From contig NZ_JAJNMU010000010.1 in NCBI RefSeq assembly GCF_022458865.1, forward strand, positions 186,001 through 250,000: a stretch of 64,000 nucleotides of DNA, given 5' to 3'. The stretch comes from Paenibacillus periandrae. Lineage in GTDB: Bacteria; Bacillota; Bacilli; Paenibacillales; NBRC-103111. Each line of letters starts with the position of its first letter. The first letter of the stretch is position 1. Under the pieces are notes generated by a model, which ran no database searches, was not told the origin of the DNA, and saw only the letters and a list, made by a program, of their open reading frames with translations. Position numbers and translations under genes: made by a program. Below are positions 52,419-61,652 of this stretch, one piece after another.

Positions 52419-53573
52419 CTAGGCGCTTGTGTGACCTACAGTTTTACGGCTGGTAATAAGCAGTTGTACTCCGATCATCGCAACAATAATTACAAGCATG
52501 GCGAGAAGCGCAGCCATATAGCTTCCACTGCTGTCATAAATCACTCCAATTAATAATGGACCCATCGCACCTATAATGTACCCGCCACACTGAGACATCG
52601 CCGACCATGCCCCAGCTTCCTCCGGGGTATCCGTCTCGACAATCGGCAGCATAAGGGCTAGTGGAAATAATCCTCCTGCTCCAATTCCGAGGAATATTAC
52701 AGCTGGCAGCATTGGCAGATGGAGTAGTAGCATAACAATCCCTACCAGCTCAGACACACTGCAAAGGATTAGAAAAAACCTTCGTTTACCCGTTCTGGAT
52801 ACTAAAAAGGGAATCACTAATGATACAGGAATTTGAATAATGGTAAAGATCGTAAGGAGCATAGCCGAGCTTGCCGAGCTGTACCCAAAGCTATGTGCAA
52901 TCGGTGAAATCCATGCCGTAAGAGAATAAAATATGCTTGCCATTAATCCAAAAAATATCGTTAACAGAATAGCTCCTTTATTACGGATAGGAAGCTTGGA
53001 ACGTACTAAGCTTTCATTATTGGCTCTATTTCGAAGAAAAACCGACCACACGATTATGGCAAGAACGCCTACAATGGCCCAGCATGACAAGGTCAATGTT
53101 AAGCTGTGATGACTTCGATTGTATATAGGAATTGAAAATGCAGAAGCAAGTGCAGCCCCTACGGTCATGGATGCGGAATAAATACTTACAATACCGGGCT
53201 TGGTGGGGAAATACTTTTTAATAAATCCCGATAGCAGAGGCCCTGCCAGGCTGATCCCGATTCCGCCAACTAAAGCACTTGCAACCAATATGAAGACTGA
53301 GCTCACTAGACCCCGCAAAGCGGTTGCCCCAGTAATTAGTATTAATGCAATAAAAATGGTACGCTCAAGACCTACTCGATCACGTAGTGCTGTTGCCGCA
53401 GGTGCAAAAATCCCCATGCATAACACAGGGAATGTAGTAAGCAGACTTGCTGTTAGTCCACTCATTCCCAGATCACTTTGCATAGTACCAATTAAAGGGG
53501 CAACAGATGTAATAATCGGCCTTAGATTTAAAGCTGCGATAAATATGGCTAATAATAAATAATAATTTTTCAT
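52419..53573 (-). CDS. MFS transporter (CynX/YycB-like)
   Basis: 384 residues from the ATG preceded by AAGGAGGG; the frame is open 13 codons further. Twelve hydrophobic segments; first-segment motif FIAALNLRPIITSVAPL is typical of the CynX/NimT branch, with GISLAGPLLSGFIKKYFP in loop 2-3 region and a short central loop. Proton-driven transport of a small molecule across the membrane. Divergent from a LysR regulator, a common regulator-transporter pair. Substrate unknown. Confidence 0.9.
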   Translation of the reverse strand: MKNYYLLLAIFIAALNLRPIITSVAPLIGTMQSDLGMSGLTASLLTTFPVLCMGIFAPAATALRDRVGLERTIFIALILITGATALRGLVSSVFILVASALVGGIGISLAGPLLSGFIKKYFPTKPGIVSIYSASMTVGAALASAFSIPIYNRSHHSLTLTLSCWAIVGVLAIIVWSVFLRNRANNESLVRSKLPIRNKGAILLTIFFGLMASIFYSLTAWISPIAHSFGYSSASSAMLLTIFTIIQIPVSLVIPFLVSRTGKRRFFLILCSVSELVGIVMLLLHLPMLPAVIFLGIGAGGLFPLALMLPIVETDTPEEAGAWSAMSQCGGYIIGAMGPLLIGVIYDSSGSYMAALLAMLVIIVAMIGVQLLITSRKTVGHTSA

Positions 53574-53700
53574 ATGCGCTGCCTCCCTCCTTCTTAACTG
53601 TGTAACCCTCAATCAAGTATATCGACTCAAATATCATTGTTCAATCCTATAATTTATATTATTATGATAGTAAAAAACTATCGATAAAAGGAGTCGTTGC

Positions 53701-54594
53701 ATGGACTCTCGAAATATACAATACTTTATGGCCGTATTTGAGCATCTTCATTTCACAAAGGCTGCCGAAAAGCTTGGAATCTCACAGCCTACATTAAGCC
53801 AGCAAATTCGCATACTTGAAGCGGAATTGGGCACACCGCTTTTTGATCGCATCGGTAAAAAGGTTGTCGCAACTGAAGCCGGCAACCTCCTGCGGCTGTA
53901 TGGAATGAAGATGCTCCAAGCCGAGCAGGATGCCAAAGATGCTATCAAAGAACTCCTGTCTGGTGAACGAGGAACCATTCGGCTGGCCGTTCTGCCCTCT
54001 GATTTGGATTTTCAGCTTGTTCCACTGTTCGTTCAATTTAAGATGAAATATCCTGACATCCAGCTGCAAGTTTTCTCTACTATACATGTACAAGAAGAAG
54101 TGCTTAACCATAAAGTCGATATCGGTATTGGAATACAAGATCAACCTGATAAAAGATTAATACAAGTTCCGCTGAGATCAGAGCCCTATTATGTATACGC
54201 CAATACAGCAAGCGAGCTCGCTGGCAGGAAGACGATCACGCTGCGAGAACTGGAGCAGTACTCATTAGTTATGTATCCGAAAGGCTATCTGGGTCGTGAT
54301 TTGGTTGACAAGGTTTGCATAACTGAGGGGATTGAATTAGCTACAGTTATGGAGACCAGTTCAGCCATTTCACTGTTACAATTAGTTTCTGCTGGTATAG
54401 GCGCTACTATACAGCCTAAAGAATTGCTTAAACAGCATCCAGAACGCCCCGATATTGTAGCTATACCATTTACCGGACCAACGCCTGTACGTCATCTGGA
54501 GCTGATCTACTGTACGGATCGATTTATTAGCAGCTCTCATCGACTTTTAACGGATTGGCTGATTGACTTCTTTGATGGAAAAAATAGTAATTAA
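53701..54594 (+). CDS. LysR-family transcriptional regulator (CynR-like)
   Basis: 297 residues. N-terminal HTH (FEHLHFTKAAEKLGISQPTL, SQQIRILEAELGTPLFDR) and effector domain. AAGGAG lies before the ATG. Divergent from the MFS transporter across 127 bp, so probably its activator. Lower GC than the sulfur-island LysR and not similar to it beyond the family level. Confidence 0.9.
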   Translation: MDSRNIQYFMAVFEHLHFTKAAEKLGISQPTLSQQIRILEAELGTPLFDRIGKKVVATEAGNLLRLYGMKMLQAEQDAKDAIKELLSGERGTIRLAVLPSDLDFQLVPLFVQFKMKYPDIQLQVFSTIHVQEEVLNHKVDIGIGIQDQPDKRLIQVPLRSEPYYVYANTASELAGRKTITLRELEQYSLVMYPKGYLGRDLVDKVCITEGIELATVMETSSAISLLQLVSAGIGATIQPKELLKQHPERPDIVAIPFTGPTPVRHLELIYCTDRFISSSHRLLTDWLIDFFDGKNSN

Positions 54595-54644
54595 ACTATG
54601 ATCAATCACTTCTTGGTGATATCGTTTCAATTTTCACAGCTGCA

Positions 54645-54673
54645 AAAAAGCCGATTGCAGAGGCAATCGGTTT
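54645..54673 (-). terminator. Terminator between LysR and glycosyltransferase genes
   Basis: Minus strand: CCGATTG / CAATCGG stem with a six-base loop followed by CTTTTTT. Ends the glycosyltransferase transcript; weaker in the plus direction. Confidence 0.75.
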
Positions 54674-54735
54674 AAGGTATTGAAGCATCGTTATCCACAT
54701 GTTCATTACATGGATTATCTTATATGCCGTATTGT

Positions 54736-55938
54736 TTATGTATGGTATTGACTTTTAAAATCGAAAATCTCATCAACAGCTTGATGATACCCACCTGATC
54801 GCTGAAACGATTCCTTAATTTTGGAGGCTGCTTCATTGAAAGATGGGTGGTTTAACACATGATCCGCGGCTTCACGTAATTGAGTTGCAGTCAAGCCTTG
54901 CATTTGCAATTGAATGCCTGCTCCGATGTTGGCAACCTGTCCGGCAATTATTGGCTGATCCGCGCTTTGAGGGATTACAATGAGCGGAACCCCGTAATAG
55001 AGACCTTCATTGGTACTGTTCATGCCTCCATGTGTAATAAATAATTTCGTATATTGTAGTACATCTAGTTGTGGAACATAACTGTTTACAATGAAGTTGT
55101 TAGGAATTTCCCCTTTATCAGAAATTTGAGTTCTATTCCCAATAGACATGACAATCGTATGATCGGTGTTGCCAAATGCTTTAAAACAAAGCTTATAGAA
55201 ATCAATCGATTGATTAAAAACAGTCCCCAGTGAAATATAAATCGGGCTTTTTCCCTTGATTGCAGTAAGGTCGAAGTTATCCTGCGCTAATCGTGAAGAG
55301 ATGGATGGACCTACAAACTTGAAGGTTGGGTCGAATGCTTCTCCAAAAGGTTGAAAATCCCGAGTTGTATACACGATTGTAAGTGGTGCAGGATTACAAA
55401 AAACTTCATAAGGAGAATGAATCTCCACATCGTATTTTTCCTTCACCTTTTTCGTCAGGCTTTGAAATTCATCTTGTATGGGTTTAATGATTTCTGCAGG
55501 AATTTCGCTGGTGAGCTGTTCCAGCATATTATCGAATGATTCTTTTGTCTGCGCAAAAGAAGTACAAGAATTTATTGCAGGAAGCTTAAGAATCTGGGCC
55601 AGTAAACGTCCACAACCAAACATGGAGTCGTGGATGATGTAATCAAAACGCTCTCCTTTAATCTGTTCAAGAACGCTTGGTATGACGATGTCAGCTGTAT
55701 GTAAAAGACCGTTAACTCGTTCGGGTAAATAATTTCTTCCGCCTGAAATAAACGCTTTTATAAATTTTTGGCCGTCAAATGTTCGTACAGTAGCTCCCGT
55801 CTTCTCCATACGTTCTCGAAAAGCTTCTATTGTAAAGTACACTACCTCTTCCCCACGCGAGATAAGCTCTTGCACAACACCAATAGTTGGATTGATATGT
55901 CCTTCTGATCCGCCATTAATAAATAACACACGCGTCAT
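54736..55938 (-). CDS. Glycosyltransferase, macrolide-type family 1 (YjiC-like)
   Basis: 400 residues, GT-B fold. N-terminal acceptor domain begins VLFINGGSEGHINPT; the C-terminal UDP-sugar site shows PIYISLGTVFNQ, THGGMNSTNEGLYYGVP and PQSADQPIIAGQVANIGAG. Transfers glucose or a related sugar to macrolides, flavonoids or other small hydroxylated compounds, in the cytosol, often as detoxification. Single gene between terminators; the start has a weak AAGGAG site about 10 bases upstream. Confidence 0.9.
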   Translation of the reverse strand: MTRVLFINGGSEGHINPTIGVVQELISRGEEVVYFTIEAFRERMEKTGATVRTFDGQKFIKAFISGGRNYLPERVNGLLHTADIVIPSVLEQIKGERFDYIIHDSMFGCGRLLAQILKLPAINSCTSFAQTKESFDNMLEQLTSEIPAEIIKPIQDEFQSLTKKVKEKYDVEIHSPYEVFCNPAPLTIVYTTRDFQPFGEAFDPTFKFVGPSISSRLAQDNFDLTAIKGKSPIYISLGTVFNQSIDFYKLCFKAFGNTDHTIVMSIGNRTQISDKGEIPNNFIVNSYVPQLDVLQYTKLFITHGGMNSTNEGLYYGVPLIVIPQSADQPIIAGQVANIGAGIQLQMQGLTATQLREAADHVLNHPSFNEAASKIKESFQRSGGYHQAVDEIFDFKSQYHT

Positions 55939-56036
55939 ATCTACAGCTCCTTAAGCTTAGGGTTTCCAAACCATCGCACAATTCAAATAATGGAATAAAG
56001 CTTATCATAGCTTTTTATACAGCGCAAAACCAGCCT

Positions 56037-56537
56037 TTAATGTGACAGAGAATTCTCAGTATACCACTTTCTAAGCTGATTAATTTGAGCCTGATGATAG
56101 CGGCTATGGTCAGCCATATGCCACAGGCCCCAACGTATCGTTGCTTGCTTTTCATTTTCATGTCCAAAGGTTACAATTTTATCCAGATCAATATCTGTTA
56201 GTTGTGCACATGTATCTTTCAACATGGTTACTACATTCTCATATGTAGACAAAAGTGTGTCCAAAGACTTCCCTGTGACCATCGGAAGCCTATTATTTTC
56301 ATCTATCATGGGGCCATGTTGTTCTTTGAATAACTGTGGAAGTGATTGTCCTTTTATTCGATATACCCAATTCAGATCAACATATGTAATATGTTTTATT
56401 AACTGAGCCGTACTATTATAATTGTTAGTGGGACCCTTGTAATCTATTCCTTCTTGTGACATGCCATCAGTGATTAATTGTAGTCGTTGGCTATTCTCTT
56501 TTACAGTGGAATATAATATCCCCACAATTGGTGACAT
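56037..56537 (-). CDS. DinB-family protein (putative metal-dependent thiol or hydrolase helper)
   Basis: 166 residues from the ATG preceded by AAGGAG. Four-helix-bundle pattern with the three family His: LIKHITYVDLNW, and late HMADHSRYHQAQINQL. DinB-like proteins bind a divalent metal and include bacillithiol transferases; the precise role is unknown. Single gene; the frame is open 10 codons upstream without a ribosome site. Confidence 0.82.
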   Translation of the reverse strand: MSPIVGILYSTVKENSQRLQLITDGMSQEGIDYKGPTNNYNSTAQLIKHITYVDLNWVYRIKGQSLPQLFKEQHGPMIDENNRLPMVTGKSLDTLLSTYENVVTMLKDTCAQLTDIDLDKIVTFGHENEKQATIRWGLWHMADHSRYHQAQINQLRKWYTENSLSH

Positions 56538-56750
56538 ATTTGCTTCTCCTTGCAGGTCGTAAAGCATACTAGCTCATCCTCCAAGCTGTTATTATTTTTT
56601 ATAGCTATTCACTCGTACCTTCTAATCATAGTTGCCTTTCCCACCTTTTTACAATATGTATTTTGCTATAATTTCCTCTTTCATAGTCTAGCGGCGAATC
56701 TTGAAAAAACGCAGCAGCTCTAGAGGGCTACCGCGTGTAAAATTCATCAG

Positions 56751-57434
56751 TTGGGGAAACACCGGGCAAGAGCTAATGGTGTAACTGTATTTTCGTTAAA
56801 AAACAGCTATTCGGCTGGAGAGTTGGGCTATTACGTAAGGCGGATTGCCCGTAAAGGATTGGCAGCATTGGCTGCGACCAATGGATCTGCTTTAATGGCT
56901 GCAGGACAGAGCAGCGAGGCTGTTTATGGCACAAATCAGCTCGCATTCGCCGCGCCTGTCGACAACCGGGCACCCTTGGTTATCGACCAGGCATCTAGCG
57001 CCACGGCGTTTGTCAATATTCGGCAGGCTGCAGAGCGGCGAGAGATGATCCCCGAAGGCTGGGCCATCGATGGGAAGGGACAGAAGACAATGGATTCGCG
57101 TGAAGCCATCAAGGGGGCATTACTTGCTTTCGGGGGAGCGCGTGGTGCCAATATCGCACTCATGGTTGAAATACTTGCTGCAGGTACGACAGGCGCGAAC
57201 TGGTCACTTGATGCTCCATCCTTTGATAAAGGGAGTCACTCCCCTGGTGTAGGCCTGTTCATTGTAGCCCTTAAACCCGAAATACTAGCTCCCGGTTTTT
57301 CCGCTCGAATGGCGTCACAGATCGACCGACTGTCCTCCAAAGGTATTCATATCCCTGGAGGCAGCTGTATAGAGGATGAAATAGACCTTCCGTCTTCACT
57401 TGTTGCGACCCTTGAGAAATATTGTTTGCATTAA
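56751..57434 (+). pseudogene. N-terminally truncated malate/L-lactate dehydrogenase (Ldh/YlbC family)
   Basis: 227 codons matching the family from the cofactor-proximal part on: VTVFSLKNSYSAGELGYYVR, ALAATNGSALMAA, PVDNRAPLVIDQASSATAF, AFGGARGANIALMVEILAAG. Full-length members have about 330-350 residues, so roughly 110 N-terminal residues are missing, with the catalytic His region expected there. No ribosome site precedes the TTG that begins the frame and an in-frame stop lies just upstream. Most likely a decaying remnant. Confidence 0.75.
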
Positions 57435-57496
57435 CGATAGCGGTCATAACGTGCCACTCTTTTGGGGAGAAAGCAACTCCGTGTAGCGTTCGCAAA

Positions 57497-58924
57497 TTAT
57501 TTCAGCTTCTGGATAAATGTATCAAGGTCGATGGTTAAAGAAGTTGGTCTGTAAGGAAGCAGTAGAAGGACCAGATTACCGGAATAAATGAATTTCTTAT
57601 CCGCTTGATACAACGTCATGGTGTAAGTGTCATAACCTGGATACTGATCGGCTATTTGCAGACGGATGTATTGCATTCGTTCGGTAATTGCCTGGAGAAT
57701 GTCGGGCTCTTGAAGGACGATATTATGTTTCCCCTCTTTAAACTCCAATTCGATTTTGTCGATGCGGGTCAAATCAAGACCAAGTATCGTACTTAAGAGG
57801 ATACCTTCTTCACCTGGTTTGGCATCTTCAACGATAGAAATTTCATAGGCAGTGGTTTGTCCGGGATAGCTCATTAAACTAGCTCTCGCTGGCCAAACCT
57901 CTACAGTCTGGTCAACCCTAAGGTCATCCAGGTTCATCTGAAATTCATACCCCTTTCTATGGATATTCGAATCGGCGGCAAGCCCAAACCAATATGCACC
58001 AGGAATAGAATGTTCCATACCGATCCGTTTATCATAATAGACAACAAGCACGCGTTTGTTCAGCTTGTCAATTGACATGATTTTTCCAGCACGGTCAGTC
58101 TTATCAGAAAGGGTAAACGTCGTAATCGAGAGTGGGAACGAACCTCCGACTGATTTGAATATAGCGTTCTTAAGCGCCTCGACCTCTTCGTCGTTTAATT
58201 TCTCTCGGTGCTGGTAAAGTTTTCGGATTTCAAGCCGGGCAATACCGTTTTCGATATATAGCGAAACGATTTCCACGGAGAATCTGGCGAACAGTGGTTC
58301 TAGCTCGCGAATGCTGGAGTTGAATTTATTCTGGTAGGCTGTAAATGAAGGGGTAAAGGCCCCCAATGCTTGCTTACTCTCGTAATGCTCAATTGCTTTA
58401 GTCGGGGCAATCCATTTTTCCCCTAAATAGGTTAATATGCGATACCACGCTCGGCAGCGATCTAATGATGCCTCCTTGGCACCTTCCGTGACTCCTTCCT
58501 TGCAAATGAAAAGCTGGCCAATGGCCGTTACAGTCTGGGGGGAAAGTTTGCCTCCATTTCTTCCACCATCCTCAGGAAGATCGTACATTTCCTCTACATT
58601 CATAAACGTAACTTCCATATGGACTGGGTAATAATTCTCTTTTACTTCGGTAGACTGGCTTGGCAACCATTTCTCGTCAAGCCACCTGCCTGTTTCATTT
58701 ACATGAACCAGCTGAGACGCTGATATCACACCTGGCTGTTCGTTCCAACTTTCACTTGATTGTGCCTCTGTGGCGTAAAGCGTGCATGTGGTTAATGAAG
58801 CAATTAACATGACCAACCTAACTAAATAGGACCGCTTGAATAAATATGATTTTGGAATAATTCCCACATCCTTCCTTATTGATTTAGACATAACGGAAGG
58901 CAAAAAGTTGTGCAAGATAAGCAT
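57497..58924 (-). CDS. Secreted or membrane-anchored hypothetical protein
   Basis: Up to 475 residues; not recognised. A hydrophobic segment RLVMLIASLTTCTLYATEA at about residues 36-54 looks like a signal peptide ending near TEAQS, so about 420 residues would be exported. Acidic and aromatic-rich, with no repeats or membrane segments afterwards. The true start is uncertain: AAGGAAGG lies inside the N-terminal extension, which suggests translation may begin near codon 18-20. Single gene; no terminator noted. Confidence 0.6.
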   Translation of the reverse strand: MLILHNFLPSVMSKSIRKDVGIIPKSYLFKRSYLVRLVMLIASLTTCTLYATEAQSSESWNEQPGVISASQLVHVNETGRWLDEKWLPSQSTEVKENYYPVHMEVTFMNVEEMYDLPEDGGRNGGKLSPQTVTAIGQLFICKEGVTEGAKEASLDRCRAWYRILTYLGEKWIAPTKAIEHYESKQALGAFTPSFTAYQNKFNSSIRELEPLFARFSVEIVSLYIENGIARLEIRKLYQHREKLNDEEVEALKNAIFKSVGGSFPLSITTFTLSDKTDRAGKIMSIDKLNKRVLVVYYDKRIGMEHSIPGAYWFGLAADSNIHRKGYEFQMNLDDLRVDQTVEVWPARASLMSYPGQTTAYEISIVEDAKPGEEGILLSTILGLDLTRIDKIELEFKEGKHNIVLQEPDILQAITERMQYIRLQIADQYPGYDTYTMTLYQADKKFIYSGNLVLLLLPYRPTSLTIDLDTFIQKLK

Positions 58925-59153
58925 TACTTGGCTAAATCAGCCGAGGTATCGAATTACAGCCTAAATATTATTTTCTCCGAGAACGCAGCAACCCTTTTAA
59001 AGGGCATGCTTGATCCGTGCATGTCTTGAATGAACATAGTTTTGGGAGCCGGAGACAACGTCAGGCCATCCGGCACCCTTGAAAAAAAATTCACCAATTC
59101 TGATGATGCGTTTCACCGCATTAATGTGTCCATGCATCCCAAAGTGCTGCACA

Positions 59154-59483
59154 CTACTTTTTTTCCGAGTAGATGTACTTCTCACCCCACTCGCTCATTT
59201 TATCAAGAAATACAATCATTGACCGTCCACGGGAAGTCAACGAATACTCTACTTTTGGCGGAGTTTCCACATAAATTTTCCTTTCGATTATACCGTCAGC
59301 CTCAAGCTCTCGAAGTTGCTCCGTTAGTATTTTTTTAGAAATAGACGGTAAATGACGCAGCAATTCGCTATAACGTACGGGTTCAATATTTTTATAAAGA
59401 TGCCGATATATTGGAATTTTCCATCTTCCACTTATAATTGATAATACATGTTCTACAGGGCAATCGTTTAATTGCACAGGCAT
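59154..59483 (-). CDS. HxlR-family winged-helix regulator
   Basis: 109 residues with GAGGTG before the ATG. HxlR pattern: CPVEHVLSIISGRWKIPIYR with the sensor Cys near the N-terminus, LLRHLPSISKKILTEQLREL recognition helix, YSLTSRG wing. Such regulators sense electrophiles or aldehydes through the Cys. Divergent from the NAD(P)-binding oxidoreductase, with an operator-like inverted repeat between them. Confidence 0.9.
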   Translation of the reverse strand: MPVQLNDCPVEHVLSIISGRWKIPIYRHLYKNIEPVRYSELLRHLPSISKKILTEQLRELEADGIIERKIYVETPPKVEYSLTSRGRSMIVFLDKMSEWGEKYIYSEKK

Positions 59484-59523
59484 TGTTTCACCTCAAGTTT
59501 TTACTAAATTATACATCAAACTG

Positions 59524-59543
59524 ACTTTTGGATACTAAAAAGT
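59524..59543. promoter_or_regulatory. Candidate HxlR operator
   Basis: Inverted repeat ACTTTT - 8 bases - AAAAGT, centred 50 bases from the HxlR start and 70 from the reductase start. It lies 6 bases upstream of the reductase -35 box, a plausible site for repression of both genes. Confidence 0.45.
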
Positions 59544-59549
59544 GCCTTA

Positions 59550-59578
59550 TTGCATGCAAAATAAAAAGCTCATACAAT
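59550..59578 (+). promoter_or_regulatory. Sigma-A promoter of the oxidoreductase gene
   Basis: TTGCAT, 17-bp spacer, TACAAT. Predicted start near 59585, leaving about 19 bases of leader with the GAGAGGAG ribosome site. Confidence 0.6.
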
Positions 59579-59603
59579 CATACCATAGAGAGGAGAGGTT
59601 AAT

Positions 59604-60242
59604 ATGAATATTGGAATCCTTGGGGCAGGTAATGTAGGGATAGCACTAAGCAAAGGGTTAGTTCATGCAGGTCATCACGTTTTAATCAGCAGCCGCGACC
59701 CTAACAATTCCAAATATTACGCATGGAAACAAGAAATAGGGGAAAATGGGGATATCACTTCGTTTAATATGGCTGCCCAGTTGGCTGAGATTATCATTGT
59801 AGCACTTCCTTGGTCATGTTTAAAGGAAGTGCTTGAACAGATTGACCCTGCGTACCTGAAAAATAAAACGATAATTGATGTAAGTAATGCTGTTCAATTT
59901 GATAACGGTCCACGCTTACTATTCAACAATACGTCAGCAGGGGAATGGGTTCAAGAGTTGTTACCAGACTGTTATGTCGTGAAAACACTCAACACGATCA
60001 GTGACAAGAAAATGGTTCATCCAAATTTCAAAGAAGGCGTGCCTGTCATGTTTATCTCGGGCAATGAAATACATTCCAAAAATCAGGTCAAATCTCTTCT
60101 TAAAGATCTGGGCTGGTTTGACATTATTGACTTGGGAGACATTCGACAAAGCCGCCTGCAAGAATCCATTATGCTTGCTTGTGTAATAAGCGAAATCCAG
60201 TTACAATCACCTAATTCGGCATTTGCTTTGCTAAAGCATTAA
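59604..60242 (+). CDS. NAD(P)-binding oxidoreductase, F420-dependent-reductase-like family
   Basis: 212 residues with GAGAGGAG before the ATG. Rossmann motif NIGILGAGNVGIALSKGL, basic residues SSRDPNN that favour NADP, IIVALPWS, DVSNA, and VVKTLNT, in the order of the FNO/coenzyme F420-dependent NADP reductase-like family. No F420 biosynthesis genes were seen. Reduces or oxidises an unknown small substrate. Likely repressed by the divergent HxlR protein. Confidence 0.85.
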   Translation: MNIGILGAGNVGIALSKGLVHAGHHVLISSRDPNNSKYYAWKQEIGENGDITSFNMAAQLAEIIIVALPWSCLKEVLEQIDPAYLKNKTIIDVSNAVQFDNGPRLLFNNTSAGEWVQELLPDCYVVKTLNTISDKKMVHPNFKEGVPVMFISGNEIHSKNQVKSLLKDLGWFDIIDLGDIRQSRLQESIMLACVISEIQLQSPNSAFALLKH

Positions 60243-60345
60243 CTACTTTACTTAGTAGGGTTTCAATGTGTGGGGAAACTCCTCAGGTTAAGGGAAACCT
60301 CTATTGTCGGCTTTACCACTACCCGAGGAAGAATGCCCTCCATAC

Positions 60346-60373
60346 AAAAAGCCCGTGCTCGTAAGCACGGGCT
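60346..60373 (-). terminator. Strong terminator after the aldolase gene
   Basis: Minus strand: GCCCGTGCT / AGCACGGGC perfect stem with a four-base loop followed by five T, 15 bases after the aldolase stop. Confidence 0.88.
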
Positions 60374-60387
60374 CCGCTAAGGCCCCT

Positions 60388-61275
60388 TTAGGAGATTGAT
60401 GCCTCGTATATGGATCGTATGGAATCGGTCAGCATTTCGTTGAACTGCTCACCCGACTGTTGATCTGACAAGCCTTCGGCCAAGGCGCGCGAGAAGCTGG
60501 CGATCAAGCCGTGATTGCGGTTTAACCGCACGTTAGCTTCCTCCCGCTCGTACCCGCCGGACAGTGCTACGACCCGGGCGACGTGCGGCTCGTCCATCAG
60601 ATCACGGTAGAAGTCGTCCTCGGTTGGGATCGAGAGCTTCAGCATAACGGTCACATCGGGCGCAAGAGCGGACAACTGCTTGAAGATTTCATCCTTCAAG
60701 AGCCGTTCCGATTCCTGCTTGTCGAAGCTGTTAATGTTCACTTCAGGCTCAATGATGGGTACAAGTCCTGCGGACCAAATTTGCTTGCCGAGCTCAAACT
60801 GCTGCTCGACTACCTTGCGAATCCCTTGAGGATTCGCCTCATGAATGACCGAACGCATCTTTGTTCCGAAGACGTTGCGCTCGACTGCCCTCCGGAGCAA
60901 GCCGTCCAGATCAGGAATTGGCTTTAGCAACTGCACACCGCCGTCTGACTCTGTCAGCCCCTTGTCAACCTTCAAAAAAGGCACGATTCCTTTTTTCTCC
61001 CACAAATAGTCGGCCGTAAACAACCCATCGATTTTCCTGTCCATGGTGTTCTCAAACAGAATAGCCCCCAAGATGTACTCCGCGTCAAACGCAGGGCTCT
61101 TGATGATGCGCGTCCTCATTTCATGCACCAGCGCAAACATCTCCTCGTCACCAGAATAGCGGCTCGGCTCAATGCCGTACTGCTGCAGCGCCTTAGGCGT
61201 ACTCCCTCCGCTTTGGTCCAGCGCTGCAATGAACCCTTGGCCAGTGCGAATTCGTTCCATCTGCTTTTTGTTCAT
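60388..61275 (-). CDS. fda: Fructose-bisphosphate aldolase class I
   Basis: 295 residues, the usual bacterial class I length. Seen: GFIAALDQSGGSTPKAL, LFENTMDR, VPFLKVDKGL, EPEVNI, Schiff-base Lys in VMLKLSIP and VALSGGYEREEAN. Reversibly cleaves fructose 1,6-bisphosphate without a metal, in glycolysis and gluconeogenesis. GAGGAA lies before the ATG. Single gene with its own terminator. It complements pckA and the malic enzyme in a gluconeogenic role. Confidence 0.95.
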   Translation of the reverse strand: MNKKQMERIRTGQGFIAALDQSGGSTPKALQQYGIEPSRYSGDEEMFALVHEMRTRIIKSPAFDAEYILGAILFENTMDRKIDGLFTADYLWEKKGIVPFLKVDKGLTESDGGVQLLKPIPDLDGLLRRAVERNVFGTKMRSVIHEANPQGIRKVVEQQFELGKQIWSAGLVPIIEPEVNINSFDKQESERLLKDEIFKQLSALAPDVTVMLKLSIPTEDDFYRDLMDEPHVARVVALSGGYEREEANVRLNRNHGLIASFSRALAEGLSDQQSGEQFNEMLTDSIRSIYEASIS

Positions 61276-61414
61276 ATACGAAGTTCCTCCCTAAAATACG
61301 TTTTTCTTTAATTGTACATCAAATCGGTCAACAATGAAAAAGTGTGAGCCTTCTTCCTGTCCGTTAGGTCAATACGGATCGCTATCGATCAACAATGGAA
61401 ATGTTAACGACAAT

Positions 61415-61522
61415 TTAATACTCTAAAAGTTGCCCATAACAATATTTTTCGCCATTACTTGGGATACGGTTCCCCGCGCTATCTGTAACGGTAAGTTTTT
61501 GAAATAATACAAGGGCACTCAT
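61415..61522 (-). CDS. Possible small protein, 35 aa
   Basis: ATG in the loop of the 61513-61532 hairpin, GGGG 7 bases upstream, product ending in EKYCYGQLLEY. Reads like the tail of a globular protein (TVTDSAGNRIPSNGE). No known family. Could be a gene remnant or chance. Confidence 0.2.
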   Translation of the reverse strand: MSALVLFQKLTVTDSAGNRIPSNGEKYCYGQLLEY

Positions 61523-61532
61523 TAGAGTGCCC
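61513..61532 (-). terminator. Possible terminator after the second HxlR gene
   Basis: Perfect 8-bp stem GGGCACTC / GAGTGCCC with a four-base loop; no proper T-tract on either strand, so termination is uncertain. Confidence 0.35.
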
Positions 61533-61652
61533 CGAGCTAAAATCCACTGTTTTCAGCTTTTGTTGACCGATCGCTTCGAGACCGATATCGATACTTTCTC
61601 CGTATGCATCTATTTTCATGGCTTACGAACGTAGGAATTACGACGCGATTTT

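Larger units (their letters stand above)
61276..61652. other. 377-bp intergenic region with hairpin and possible short ORF
   Basis: Holds the promoter side of the aldolase gene on the right, a stem GGGCACTC / GAGTGCCC at 61513-61532 that could end the HxlR transcript, and a 35-codon frame at 61415-61522. The rest is AT-rich without a clear signal. Confidence 0.4.

Noticed and set aside
58997..59185. 62-codon minus-strand frame after the HxlR gene
   Set aside because: Overlaps the HxlR end, no ribosome site, and two competing frames look equally protein-like; not enough to call a gene or remnant.
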